Assembly (NCBI GenBank): GCA_018350325.1
Contig: JAEVLN010000033.1
Coordinates: forward strand, 496,001 to 560,000
Source of the DNA: Globodera rostochiensis
Lineage: Eukaryota > Nematoda > Chromadorea > Rhabditida > Heteroderidae
DNA length: 64,000 nt
Direction: 5' to 3'
How positions within the stretch are numbered: the first letter of the stretch is position 1; every line of letters begins with the position of its first letter. The notes beneath the pieces are model-generated. The model was given only the letters and a program-made list of their open reading frames with translations. It was not told where the DNA came from and made no database searches. Of the stretch, positions 24,893-36,280 are shown piece by piece. Both the position numbers and the translations under genes were made by a program.

Positions 24893-25756
24893 ACCCCCCC
24901 CCTGATGTAAAGCAGAATTCTCAATTTGAATTTGAGTTGCTCCCCATTCTCAAAATTGGGTCGCCCCCGACCTTCGACATGACCAACCCCAACCTCCTTT
25001 AAGTCTCGTGTTTTTGAGGGTCAATCTCGAGTCTCGGGGTAAAGTCTTGGTAAGGTTAGGTCTCGAGCATCACTAGGAAGTGACGAACACTTTGACCAAT
25101 GAATCATCGATTAAAATTTCAGACTGAATTTCACTCGGAAAATTTTTAATTTGGAACAGTCTAAGAACAGTTTACTCTGTCCTGTTCCTGTTCTGTTCCT
25201 GTTCCTGTTCTGTTCCCGAGGTCGGAACAGAACAGGAACAGAACAGACAGGCTGTTCTAAGATTTTAGAACAGAACAGGAACAGGAACAGGTTCAAAATT
25301 GTTGGAACAGGAAAACACTGTTAATTAGTCAGTCTTGCTGAGCTAAATGATACGAAATCGTTCTAAGATAACGAAGTGCGTCTTCGCCAGCCCTCTGGGC
25401 AAATTCTGCAAAAATCTGCTGAAGATTATGGTCCAGCGCCACATAAACGCTCTTCCTTTTTAGTCCTCTCCCTCTCACGCCATGCGCTGGTGCATTTCGA
25501 TTAGCAGAACCAAATTGACCCCTGACCCATCATGCTACTCAAACATTGGTTCAGTAAGCAAATGTAGTTTGTGCACTTATTTTTATTTCACCATTTCAAT
25601 GTCAACAATAACAAGGACCATTTAAATATTTTCGAATTTCTCAAATTTCTTATCACATATCATTTAGCTCAGCAAGACTGATTAATTAATAAGCCTTTAT
25701 TTAATTATAACTAGGTATTTTTGAATTTGGCACTATCAATTTATTTTTAAATTTAA

Positions 25757-25932
25757 AATCAGTGTTGAAAGGTCCAGTGTTGAAATGTCCAGTGTTGAAA
25801 TCAGTGTTGAAATGTCTAGTGTTGAAATGTCCAGTGTTGAAATCAGTGTTGAAATGTCTAGTGTTGAAATGTCCAGTGTTGAAATCAGTGTTGAAATGTC
25901 TAGTGTTGAAATGTCCTGTGTTGAAATGTACA
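25757..25932 (-). repeat. Right-end iterons of the MULE-type MITE
   Basis: About ten units derived from a 15-bp GTCCAGTGTTGAAAT repeat, arranged as a higher-order pattern of about 40 bp in which two full units alternate with a shortened AATCAGTGTTG unit. The repeat stays open in three frames, so small open frames here are artefacts of the unit length. Confidence 0.85.
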
Positions 25933-28900
25933 GGAGCCCAAAAAACATAATTTAAAAAAATCAACAACATAAATATTACATTTTAAATTAAAAATATATA
26001 TATAATACATTGTAAAAATGCTTAAAAATAAATGGACAATTACTGATAGCAAATTTCGACGCCGTTATATATATAAATCATTTTCACTCTTTTAAAAATT
26101 CGCACAACCTAAAGATTTTACAAATACGAGTTGTAAACTAAGGACAACTCGCGAGTCGAACGCTCAAAATCAATGGTTACTTTTCCACAAAAAATATTTC
26201 AAGATAATTAAAAAATTTATTTAATAAATATTATAAAGCAAATGCATCTTTAAAAATCATAAATTTTTTTTTTTAGTTTTATGATTGTAATAATAATTGC
26301 TATGCTAATAAACTAAATATAAAGCTAAAAATTTACAAAATATGAAATTAAACAATATTACATAATAGACTACAAAAATACGTAAGTCGTTCAAAGGGAA
26401 AGGAGGGATCAAATTATAAAAGTTGTGTAATCAACGAGATTAATGGATTAAAAAATTCAAGACATACAAAATAATTTAAAGATTTTAGGTTTAAAAAAAA
26501 AATAATAATTTAAAATATTTATTCTTGACCATTATAAACCAAAAATAAACTAATAAAATCAGACACTTATACAACCGTAAAATAAAAATTAAAAAATGAT
26601 TTTTGAAAAAACTAAAAATTTTACTTTTTTTATTCAATGTTAAATTTGTTTTATTTGATTTTTTTGTCATTATTTATCGTCTGAAATTACTAATAACAAA
26701 AAACAAACCCTGATACCTATAGAAAAATAATTAAATGATTGCTTGTTTGATCTATATTTTTTCATTGGTATTGAGTCGTGCATTTTAATTTATTTAATTA
26801 TGATAATATTACGCTATCCCGATACGCGACCCGTGTATTGAACTTTTGATTTTCATAAAAAAGCGGCAGTTAAAGATTTCGCTTAATTTAAAACAAAAAA
26901 TAAATTTTACCAAATACAAACATAACAAATTATTATAAGATATTTAACAACTGATGATAACGAAAATCCGCCGAATTTATAAGCGATTTAAAAAAATAAA
27001 TCGTCGATTGACCTTCATTATTATTTTTTCAACTTAATTATTGCGCATGATGGCAAAAAATCATAACTATGAGCAAAATGTCAAAAATATTTTATTGCAA
27101 ACTTTACTAAAACAAAACACAATTTTACAATCTTCTCGTATTTTAAAAATAAAGAAGTTTTTGAAATTATCATGAAGGTATGGGATTAGACGTTATACGT
27201 ATATTAATTATTTAAATTTAATTAACCTTAAAAACATGAAATAATATTCTATTTTTGCCGAGAACCTTTGTGTAAAAAAAATAAAACATTAAGTAAAAAA
27301 TAATAATAGCTAATCAAACATGCAAAGAATTATTAAAATATCTAGAAACTTTGCATTTCATATCGTTAAGGGCAGGTTACATTTTTTCATATCTTGTCGA
27401 AAACAGTATCAACAACGGCCAGAGATCATTTTTTTTGATTAATATACAATAAATCAAAAACTTTTAAATAGCAAATATGAATCAAATTTGCATGCGTTAA
27501 AACACACAATTGCTACTTTTACACAAAAGAAGGTATTCCCAGAGTACAATTAAAATAATCATTCATAACGGCATATTCATTAAATATTTTGTCTTGGCAA
27601 AAAAATGTATTATTAATAAAGTCGAGGCACTGCCGGAGCAAGTAGACGGAACCCTTGCAAATATAACATAATTTTAATGGTAAAGGTTTAAAACGTTTGG
27701 ATTAAAATATTCCATGTCGAACAAACCTAATAGTATGATTATAAAAATAAAAAATTACCAAAATGGCACCATCTTCTTACATAATAAATGCTATTTTTAA
27801 TTGATATAACTAACTGCATAATTCTTTTGAAATTAAATAAAAGCTAAAATTTAAATATCATATAAGCAATACGTTAGCGTACACGAGTAAAGAATTTATA
27901 TTTAAAATCAATAATTCCAAAGAAATCTTCTAATAATGTACCTAATAATTAAAGTCCATCAAGAAGCACCCAAAAATAAATTACTGCTTTATTTAATTCA
28001 TAATTCTAATGTAATAATAAGTCATTATTATAAATTAAATTGCTCTTATAATTAAATCGCCTTAAATAATTATTAAAAAAACAAAAACTTTATTATGGAA
28101 AGAGTTCGTCAATAAATAATATATTTTTTTTCAAAATTAATATCCAAATAAATAACACAAAATGACAGTAAGACATTTATATTAGCAAATTTAATTAAAA
28201 TAAGTTGCATAATAAAAATCCTTTTCAAGAAAGCACCAAAATATATTGCTTTTATTTAAACAAAAAATATGGAAGGATGCGTCCGTCCCACTTTCACATG
28301 GCAAACATACTCAATCGATCGAACTTATTAAATATATATTATTAAGTAATTGTAAATAAAATGATAAAACAACAATGACAACACTTTTAACACTACTACT
28401 TATTTCTTACTAATATTTAAATGATAACCCAAATTTTAGAAAGACAACAATAAAGGTTTTTTTGTTGTATGTATTTGTAATTTCAATTGAAAATTAACAA
28501 ATAAATAAATAAAATTATTGAAATCAAAATAAATAATAACGCATGAAAATTAAAGTTAACCATAAATTCCACCACAAATTATCAACTGTACGATATTGAT
28601 TTAATTAATCGCACTAGAAAATTGAATGATTACTTTACCACCACAAATATTTTCTAAAAGATAAAACAAATTTATTAAATTATAACGCAAATTCATTACT
28701 TATAAAAGAAATATAGATTCATATTAATAATCAAAAAATATATTTATAACGTGCTTTTCGTCATTCGAACAAAATTAATATTCATAATGTAGCAATCAAA
28801 TTAATATAAGTGGTTACAGAATGTTGTGCCGTTGTGCCAGGAAAACTTTTGGAAACTTGGAAAAATAGTAAACGTTGCTATATGATTAATTAATAAATTA

Positions 28901-30590
28901 AAAACAAACTTTATAAATAAAAAATTTTTGATTTGGTTTTTAGCATCCATTTTTCAGTACATAATTCAATCTGAGGTACCAACAAGCTTCAAAATCAAAC
29001 TCGAGAAAGCAAAACCCCCATTATCAAAGAACTAAAATTAGCCCAAAAAATTGCATCAAAATAGCATTAATACTAAAAGAAATTATTTTTCAAATAAATC
29101 TAGCTTGGATTTATACACGAGAACGGCATGGGCATTGTCTGATTGACAACACACGCGTGCAACAAGCCGGTTGCAATTAAATATGAAGAATATTGAATGT
29201 ACATCTTTGGTAAACTTGAACTACGCATTATAAATAAAACTCTAAAAATTTTAACAATATGTTAAAATATTTACTTATCAAAAATTTAAATATTATAAGA
29301 TATTAGTTGCCTTCCAATATTCTACAATAATATCAAAATTTATATTTTAATACATTTGTTTATTCATAAAGTATTGCGGATAACATCTGTTCATTAAGTG
29401 CATAGTAGCGTTATTAATCACAAAATATTTTATCATATAGTTATATTTAAGACAACTAATTTTTGTTAAGTTTCTTTAGTTGAATCTTTGCTTCATATTA
29501 ATGCTTTAATATTTTGTCAAGAAAAGTAACTTTCGTATTTTTCTAATTTATTCTTATAAATATATATTAGTTATTCTGATTATAAAGGTGTGCTTTACCA
29601 AATAGTTATTATTTTTAATTAATTTTTTAAGATACGGCGATTCATTGCCATTTAGGGTCATTTCCATCTTCATAACCGCACATCGAAATCACCGCATCTT
29701 CAGCAGATGTTCCCCTATTGTGGCACATTGCAAAAAAATGTTCAGCTTCATACCTCAAAGACATCGTGATCCCCCTTCTTGCACAGTAATTTTTACTCTT
29801 TTAAAAATTCGCACAACCTATCAAGAATTCTAAAATTACACCAACTTTATTTTATTCGTTTTCGTTAAATTAAACCAGTTTTACTAATTTTGTTTTAATA
29901 AATGCTTTTTTAAATGATGTTTTTATTGTTATAATCCAAACTCAAATTATAGATTGCATATAAAACTTAAAATTATATTTATTTATTATGCAATCATTAC
30001 TAAGAACAATAATCAATGTCTGTTACAATCCGCGCCGTGCATTAACGAAATGTTTTTAGTATCGAAACATTGAAGAGAAGCCTATAATAATAAAAACAAA
30101 AATGTTTCATAAAATTTTAAAATAAATTTAAGTAAATTAAAAAATAATTTTAAAATGAAGTAAGTAAAAAAAAAGTTATGAAAGCCAAATTTGTAAAGAA
30201 AATAATTCGATTAAAGAAACCTTGTATATTTAAATTAAATTTAATAATTTAAAGAAAAGATCTTTATAAACACGGCTAAATTTATTTAATATGAAATACT
30301 ATGTTAAAAATGTAACAAAATGACAATAAAATTTAAAAAATAATAAAATTTCAGTTCATTTGAAGCATTTATTAAGTTATAATGAAGAAGCGGATGTGTT
30401 GAGGTTTAATGAAGTTAAAAAATTAAATGCCATCTAAAAAACAAAAGGCGGCCAAATAGATGAGATCAACTCCTGCTACGACATCATGAGTTCGGAGATT
30501 TGCATTCACTAAATTCAGATATCACGAAAATAATAAATGTTTAACTTCCCTATATGAATATTTCACAAAAAATATTTATATGAATAATTA

Positions 30591-33500
30591 ATAAATTTGT
30601 TGTATGTAACTATAATACAAATACATTACATATGAAAAAGTTTTTATTGTTTTATACAAAACAAATTTATTTAAAATCTCAAATATATCAAAAGCGAATA
30701 ATTCTTGCATTAAACAATAACTACTAGAAGTTGTTGTTGTAAAAAAATAATTCAAATTTTCAATAAATTGTTATACATAATGGAGAAGCGTAATAATTAA
30801 ACACGTCCAAACATAACCAACCGGTTCAGTGTGGCCGTTAAAATGGAATCATTCTCCCGAAGCGCAATTAATTTGGGTCGCTGAATTGCCGAATGGCGTG
30901 TCGAATGGAATTTCATAAATTTTAAATTCAAAAACAAATATTAATAAGCATGGTTTACTAAACAATCGTATTGAAGTTAAAAAATTAAATCTATATTTCA
31001 AAATAAATTAAATTCACCTTATAATAAAATTATTTTAAAAATTCTACTCAAAAACAATCAATGGTCCTTACTCCTAAATTATATTTTAATTTTAAAGTAT
31101 TTCTAAAAATATTTCTTAAAAAGGCGTCGCTTCGTATTCGCTTTTCCCTCTTAAATACAGCCATTTGTGCTTATTCTTCTCACTTCTTTTTCTGCAAGAC
31201 GACAAAAAAAGGAGTTCTGCAACAAGAATATTTGAAAACAAATTATTCTCAAAAGCAAATTATGCTAAAAAGTAACGTGAAAACCTTCAGAAACATTACA
31301 ATGACCGCGACATATCGGCGAAAGGAACAGCAAAAAAACTAATGCCATATAAAAATTAACTAAGTATTAAATACTTTAAACGTAATTTTAACATATAAAA
31401 AGTGTATACATTTTTCTGTCATTTAGGAAATATATTTATAAAAACGACTTTATTATCAAAAGTTTGTTATGATAAAAATAAATAAAATGATTTTTTAAAA
31501 TATTGTAATAATGTCTGTCTATTCATAAAAACTTTATGAAATCCGGTTTGCTGAATGAGCTGGTCTATCCCCAAAATATATTGGAAAATAAATAATAATA
31601 TCTTGATGCAAAAATATTTTATAAAAAATTTAATCGAACTCAGCGACGTTATTGATCCTGAACGTTTGAGAGATCGCATTAACAGAGGCAGAATATGCCA
31701 GTTTTGGAAAGTTTTCCTCCGAGAGCAAATATCAATTTAGCGGAACAGGAAATATTAATGACTAATTACCGCGTGCATGACTGATAAGTATTTGAAAAAA
31801 CAATTAATGTATTTTATTACTGTCTTAGATAACGTCTATAATAAATTATAAATTAATGGTTTGTGTTAACGATAATTAATTTTACATTACGAAGCTTAGA
31901 TATTTTAAAATAAACTGTTTATTAAAATAGAATAAACACAACTAAAAGATAGCAATTTATGTAAGCTAATTTTTGTTGGAATTGAAAAATTTTAATTATC
32001 AATGTAAAAATTATTTGGTTGAAACAAGATAATTAAAATGAAAGGATAAAAAACTATAACTAATTTATTTTAAAATAGTAATTAAAGATATTCGGCAAAA
32101 CTATTGGATGTTTGTTTCTTGTCCGAAACATTAGACGCTCCTTGTGAACAACGAGATTAATCAAAATAGATTCCTTATGCCCTTATAATTCATAAGAAAA
32201 CGGTAAATATAAGCCTTAAATTTTTTTTTTCTAATTAAACATAAGAATGTTTAGGTATAAATTAATTAAATTTAAAAAATATATCAATGATCTTTATAAT
32301 AATATAAACCTAGATATTAATTATCTAAATTGGTTTTATCTTTGTTGCACTTTATATATAAATAAAATGGCATTAAGAAAAAATTGATCAGCTCATTTCG
32401 CGCGTTATCACTCCGATTTTTAAATTAAAATATTACTACTCATTAAAAATTAAATAACTAGAAAATATTAATTGCATTTTCAATTATTACACATTTTAAG
32501 TTGAATATAAAAGTAAATGCACTAAAATAAAATAATTTAATTTAATTTAATATAAATTATTTTAATAAATATTTGTTTTAAGAAATTCAATAAATAAAGT
32601 ATGCCTACAAAAGTGTTAATAAGATCATTAATAATATATGTAATGGAATTGAAAAAAAATTTTTGATAGATTCAATTATATATTATGACTTTCGATGACC
32701 GGGCTTTTTGATAAAGTCCTAACCCTGAAAGTTTTGTAATCAGGCGTGATCTAACCTGCCACTTACCTACCTATCCCTTCGGTTATGGTCAGTTTTGTCA
32801 GGTCATCCGATGAGCTGAACGGATGATGACAGAAAATTACCATTTTATTTGTCGTTGCATTCATCATGATTTAAAGCCCAGTTTGCTATTGAGCATGTGT
32901 ACACAATTGTCGCCAAATTTGGATCTGAATTGATGGATCGCGCACGTGTCAAACAGAATTATCAAATGATATTACAATTAGCAACAAAAGTTAATTTATA
33001 ATGAGTCAAGGAATGCCAAAAGCCTAATTCTTTATTTAAAAAAAAAGATTAAAAACGTTTTATTTCCAAGTAAAATTGCGTATAAATAAAATCGCAAATC
33101 TAACAAATCCAATATAAAACAATTAGTATTGCAGGCTTTGCACTGCTTGTTGTTAGTTCGTTTAAATCAATACATTTATATTACATGGCAAGCCAGACCT
33201 GACATTTCGGTCAAATACCGTTGAAAGACGAAATAGATTTATTCATTAAAAAAATATTGGATATCTGAGATAAAATAAAATGTAAGCTCATTAAATTTTA
33301 AATTAACGACATATATAATTTATCTCTGTTCAGGCTCAAAAGGTCATTCATTAACTCCAATGTTAAACGGGATGCCACCGATAAATCTAATTCATCATAA
33401 AATTAAAATGTTGTAATTTAAAAAAATTGTTTAAAATGGCTAATAACTTTTTCTAAAAACATTGAAAAAAGTCTAACAGAAACTGCAGCTTTTAGCAACT

Positions 33501-34971
33501 AATTAATTTTATTTTAACTCTAAAAATTAATAGCTAAAAACAAAATTACCTCATTTAGATTCAAAATATTAAACTCTATAAATCAATACTATTGCTTATT
33601 TTTATTTACTAAATACTTTTAATATTTTTATATATAAAATGGTATTAATTAACAAATATGGAACTCGTACATCACCCTCGGAGTAAATAATTTAATTAAT
33701 ATATAAATTAATTAGCGATTCTTATTTAAAATGATATTACAAATAGCAAAAAAAAAAAGTTTTAATCTAAATCATTAAAATTTCTTACATGGTTGAAAAT
33801 AAATTTGTTCGATTTAAAATTAATTTATAATGAGTAAAGAATTCAAAGAAAAAAAATATAGAGCTCGAATTTGTCACAAGGCGCCCGGATTGCTCACAAA
33901 TCAATGATTTTGTAGTAAATTTCCCAAACTCTGTATAAACAGAGTATTGGTGCTAATAAATCAATTGGAAGATGAGTGGAGTAATTTAATTTATATTTAT
34001 TGTATGCAAAGCTTGTTCATAATTCAATCATGATATAAATCCTATGGCTCATGCATTATTTTTAATAAATATATTTATTAATAATCATTTAAACATTGAC
34101 TCACTTTGTTCGTTGAAACACTCAAAAATCAAAATTTTCTCGAAATCGTACTTTTTTAAAACTAGCAACATTCATTTGAGTCTTTAAATTTATGGGAAAC
34201 GCCAGATTAAAGATTAAAGAAAAATAATTTAATTCGATTCCTACTTTTACTTTTTTTCTAATAAAAACACCACCTTACTATTCCATCAACTATTTACAAT
34301 TTTAGTATGACAATAAAAATAATGATTTTTCCCAAACATTGGAAGCTTCTGAAGGCAATGTACGAGATAATCAAAATAGAGGAACAAGATGAAAGCAAAA
34401 ATAATTTTTAAACGTTGCAAATGTTTCTTTCAAATTAGCTATCTATAAAATAAAATTAAAAAAAAATTTAAAACAACAAAAAGTCGTCAAGATTATTAAT
34501 TTTATAGACAAAAGATATTATTAGCTATCAATGCCCTTATAATATAAGAAAAGGTAAATATTACAAGCTTTTAACATTTTTGTTCTATGACTATCTAATA
34601 TTTAAAAAATAAAAAATGTTGACTACGAAAAACGTTCATTCGTTTACAAATTATCAATGAATTAAAATGCATTTTATAAATATCTCAGTATAAAAATATG
34701 TTTTATTGGCTTGCAAAATTTATTAAATTAAAATAACAACTTACTATTAAAAAAATTTAGCACAAATTACATAATCAGAACTTGGAATGATCCAAAATAA
34801 AATTAATATTATTTATGCTAGATAAAATATCAAAAACCAAGAAATACACAGGTTCGTCAAACTCCGTTCCAAGCGCAGATTTTGTTTTTACACAAAACAA
34901 AGGAAAAATCAAATTTCATTTGCCAATAACTTTTTAAAAATAAAAAACAGTAAGCTCAAAAAAAATTAATT
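30591..34971. other. AT-rich DNA with shared blocks and GC-balanced patches, no gene
   Basis: A patch at about 32690-32830 is near 45% GC but closed in all frames. 34100-34500 repeats 16670-17040. 34855-34950 resembles 11095-11190 (both contain CCAAGCGCAGATTTT). The 93-codon open frame at about 31061-31342 overlaps a block shared with 20060-20250, where it is broken, so I do not call it a gene. Confidence 0.6.
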
Positions 34972-36280
34972 ACAGGGTGACCCAAAAGTCCTGCACCACT
35001 TATTTTTTATAATAACTTTTTTCAAACACAATCAAATTAAACCAAAAAACATTCAAAATGTTCACAAAAGAGTAGAGATTAAAAATAATCAGGACGTTTT
35101 AAAGTTCCACACCTTGAATCGGCTACAGAGGCGGAAACGTGCGGAAAAATTTTAGCAGATGGCACGCAGCTCCTGGGCGGATATTTTGTCCCATTCCCGG
35201 GGAAGGGAAAGTCGAAGCGCCTCCAAATTTTTGTGGGGCTTGGCACAGGCCCTTGACTCCAAAATTAACTAAACAGAATAATTTATGGGGTTAAGTCAAG
35301 AGAGTAAGGGGGTCATTCCTAAGCACCGATAAAACCGGAAAATTGGCCCTGCAGCAGTCCTGGGTTTCTTTTGCCCTGTGGGCCGGAGCGGAGCCTTGTT
35401 GGAAAATCCATTCCCTATTGCCGAATTGGCTAACTGTCAGGGTGACCAGAGTACCTGATTTGTCAGGTTTTTCCTGATTTTTGGGTGTTTTCCTGATTTT
35501 TTTCCTGATTTTCCATTGTTGTCTGATTGGGCCTAATTTTGGGAGTTTTCCTGATTTTCTCCTGATTTTTCAAAAATTTGAAATTTTAAGCGAAAATGGC
35601 CAATTTTCTTAACAAATATCGAAAAAACCTTCAAAAAATTTTCCCGTCGGCGCCGACGGACCTCCCCCCATTCTTAAAAAGCTTCAAAAAATGATCGGTT
35701 TTAAATTGGTTGCAAATCTCTTAACAAATCGGAGTCGAAAATTCAAAATTTCGAAATTTAACACAATTTCTTAACAAAAACAGGGATTTTTGCGATGCCG
35801 AACACTTGGATGCCTTGTCAAGAAAATACAAAAAAATAAAGTTTTGGCATAAAAATTCATATAATTAGGCGCTTAAAAAATATTCCTGATTTGCTAAGGC
35901 TGATTATGATTTTTCAGCTTCAATTCCTGATTTTTGGGTTTGACAGGTGGTCACCCTGCTAACTGTCCAAGGCTTCACGACGCATTTGATAATTTCCTCA
36001 ATGTATTAGTTTTTAGTGATTTTGACCCCAATTTCCTCAAAAATCAAAGAATTGGTAATTCCTCCCCAAACCAAAAGAGAAGAGGGGTGAAGAGAATGAT
36101 TCCAATGGCATTGGAAAAAGGAGATTCTGGAGCTCATATTCTGTCATTTTGGTGGTTGTGTGCTAGCTGCCTCAGAAAAAATCTTTTTCCGCAGAAGATT
36201 TTATTATTCATACCGCACTGTCTGGACATTAGGACGATATGCGCTGCTGTAAAAAAAGGCTATTTAAAAACAAATTAATT
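34972..36280 (-). pseudogene. Decayed mariner-type transposon, transposase remnant, split by a hAT element
   Basis: The left end reads ACAGGGTGACCCAAAAGTCC, typical of Tc1/mariner-type terminal repeats. On the minus strand the C-terminal half of a mariner-like DDE transposase is recognisable but broken by many stops and frameshifts. Around 35360-35420 it reads REWIFQQGSAPAHRAKETQ, the conserved block leading to the second catalytic Asp; here the expected Asp after QQ is Gly. Further down, 35130-35260 resembles the family's C-terminal block. Sequence at 35967-36270 resembles the upstream 'WGGI' region in another frame. The hAT-type element at 35438-35958 interrupts it. I could not find the right terminal repeat. 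Certainly inactive. Confidence 0.7.
35438..35958. mobile_element. hAT-type MITE (521 bp) inside the mariner relic
   Basis: The ends are CAGGGTGACCA and TGGTCACCCTG, flanked by an exact 8-bp duplication CTAACTGT (35430-35437 and 35959-35966). The interior near the ends is rich in CCTGATTTTT-type repeats. It contains a shortened GGCGGC palindrome (35644-35659) and the TTGCAAATCTCTTAACAAAT stretch. No transposase. Confidence 0.92.

Larger units (their letters stand above)
24233..25320. mobile_element. hAT-type non-autonomous element, copy 2 (1088 bp), nested
   Basis: The ends are CAGTGTTTTCCTGTTCC and GGAACAGGAAAACACTG with an exact 8-bp duplication TTAATTAG (24225-24232 and 25321-25328). It is inserted into the left arm of the MULE-type MITE. 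It is closely related to 5285-6407 in reverse orientation and contains the same CTGTTC-iterated terminal regions, tRNA-like pair, GGCGGC palindrome and TCTCGAGCATCACTA segment. It shows the order of insertion: first the segmental duplication or MITE, then this element. Confidence 0.92.
24060..25938. mobile_element. MULE-type MITE with 15-bp iteron ends, carrying a nested hAT element
   Basis: The ends are GGTGACCCGACATTTCAACA and, inverted, GGCTCCTGTACATTTCAACA. They are followed by tandem 15-bp units of ACATTTCAACACTGG type: few at the left end (24069-24155), many at the right (25757-25930). An exact 9-bp duplication CAAAAAACA flanks it (24051-24059 and 25939-25947). The matching site at about 11193 in duplication copy A is uninterrupted. 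Inverted arms continue inward past an AGGCTTATTAATTA stretch to TCAGTCTTGCTGAGCTAAAT, giving arms of roughly 200 bp. Long arms and a 9-bp duplication fit Mutator-like elements. Without the nested hAT copy it would be about 783 bp. No transposase. Confidence 0.9.
21066..30590. repeat. Segmental duplication, copy B
   Basis: Second copy of 8263-16045, direct orientation, about 5 kb downstream of copy A. It differs mainly by a nested transposon at 24060-25938 and by small clean indels, including an extra block at about 30389-30560 that is nearer 40% GC than its flanks. High identity suggests a recent event. Alternatively it is an uncollapsed haplotype placed in tandem by the assembler. Confidence 0.85.

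Noticed and set aside
25701..25970. Open frames with FNTGHFNTRHFNTD-type repeats
   Set aside because: Translation of the MITE right-end iterons in several frames; part of a terminal inverted repeat.
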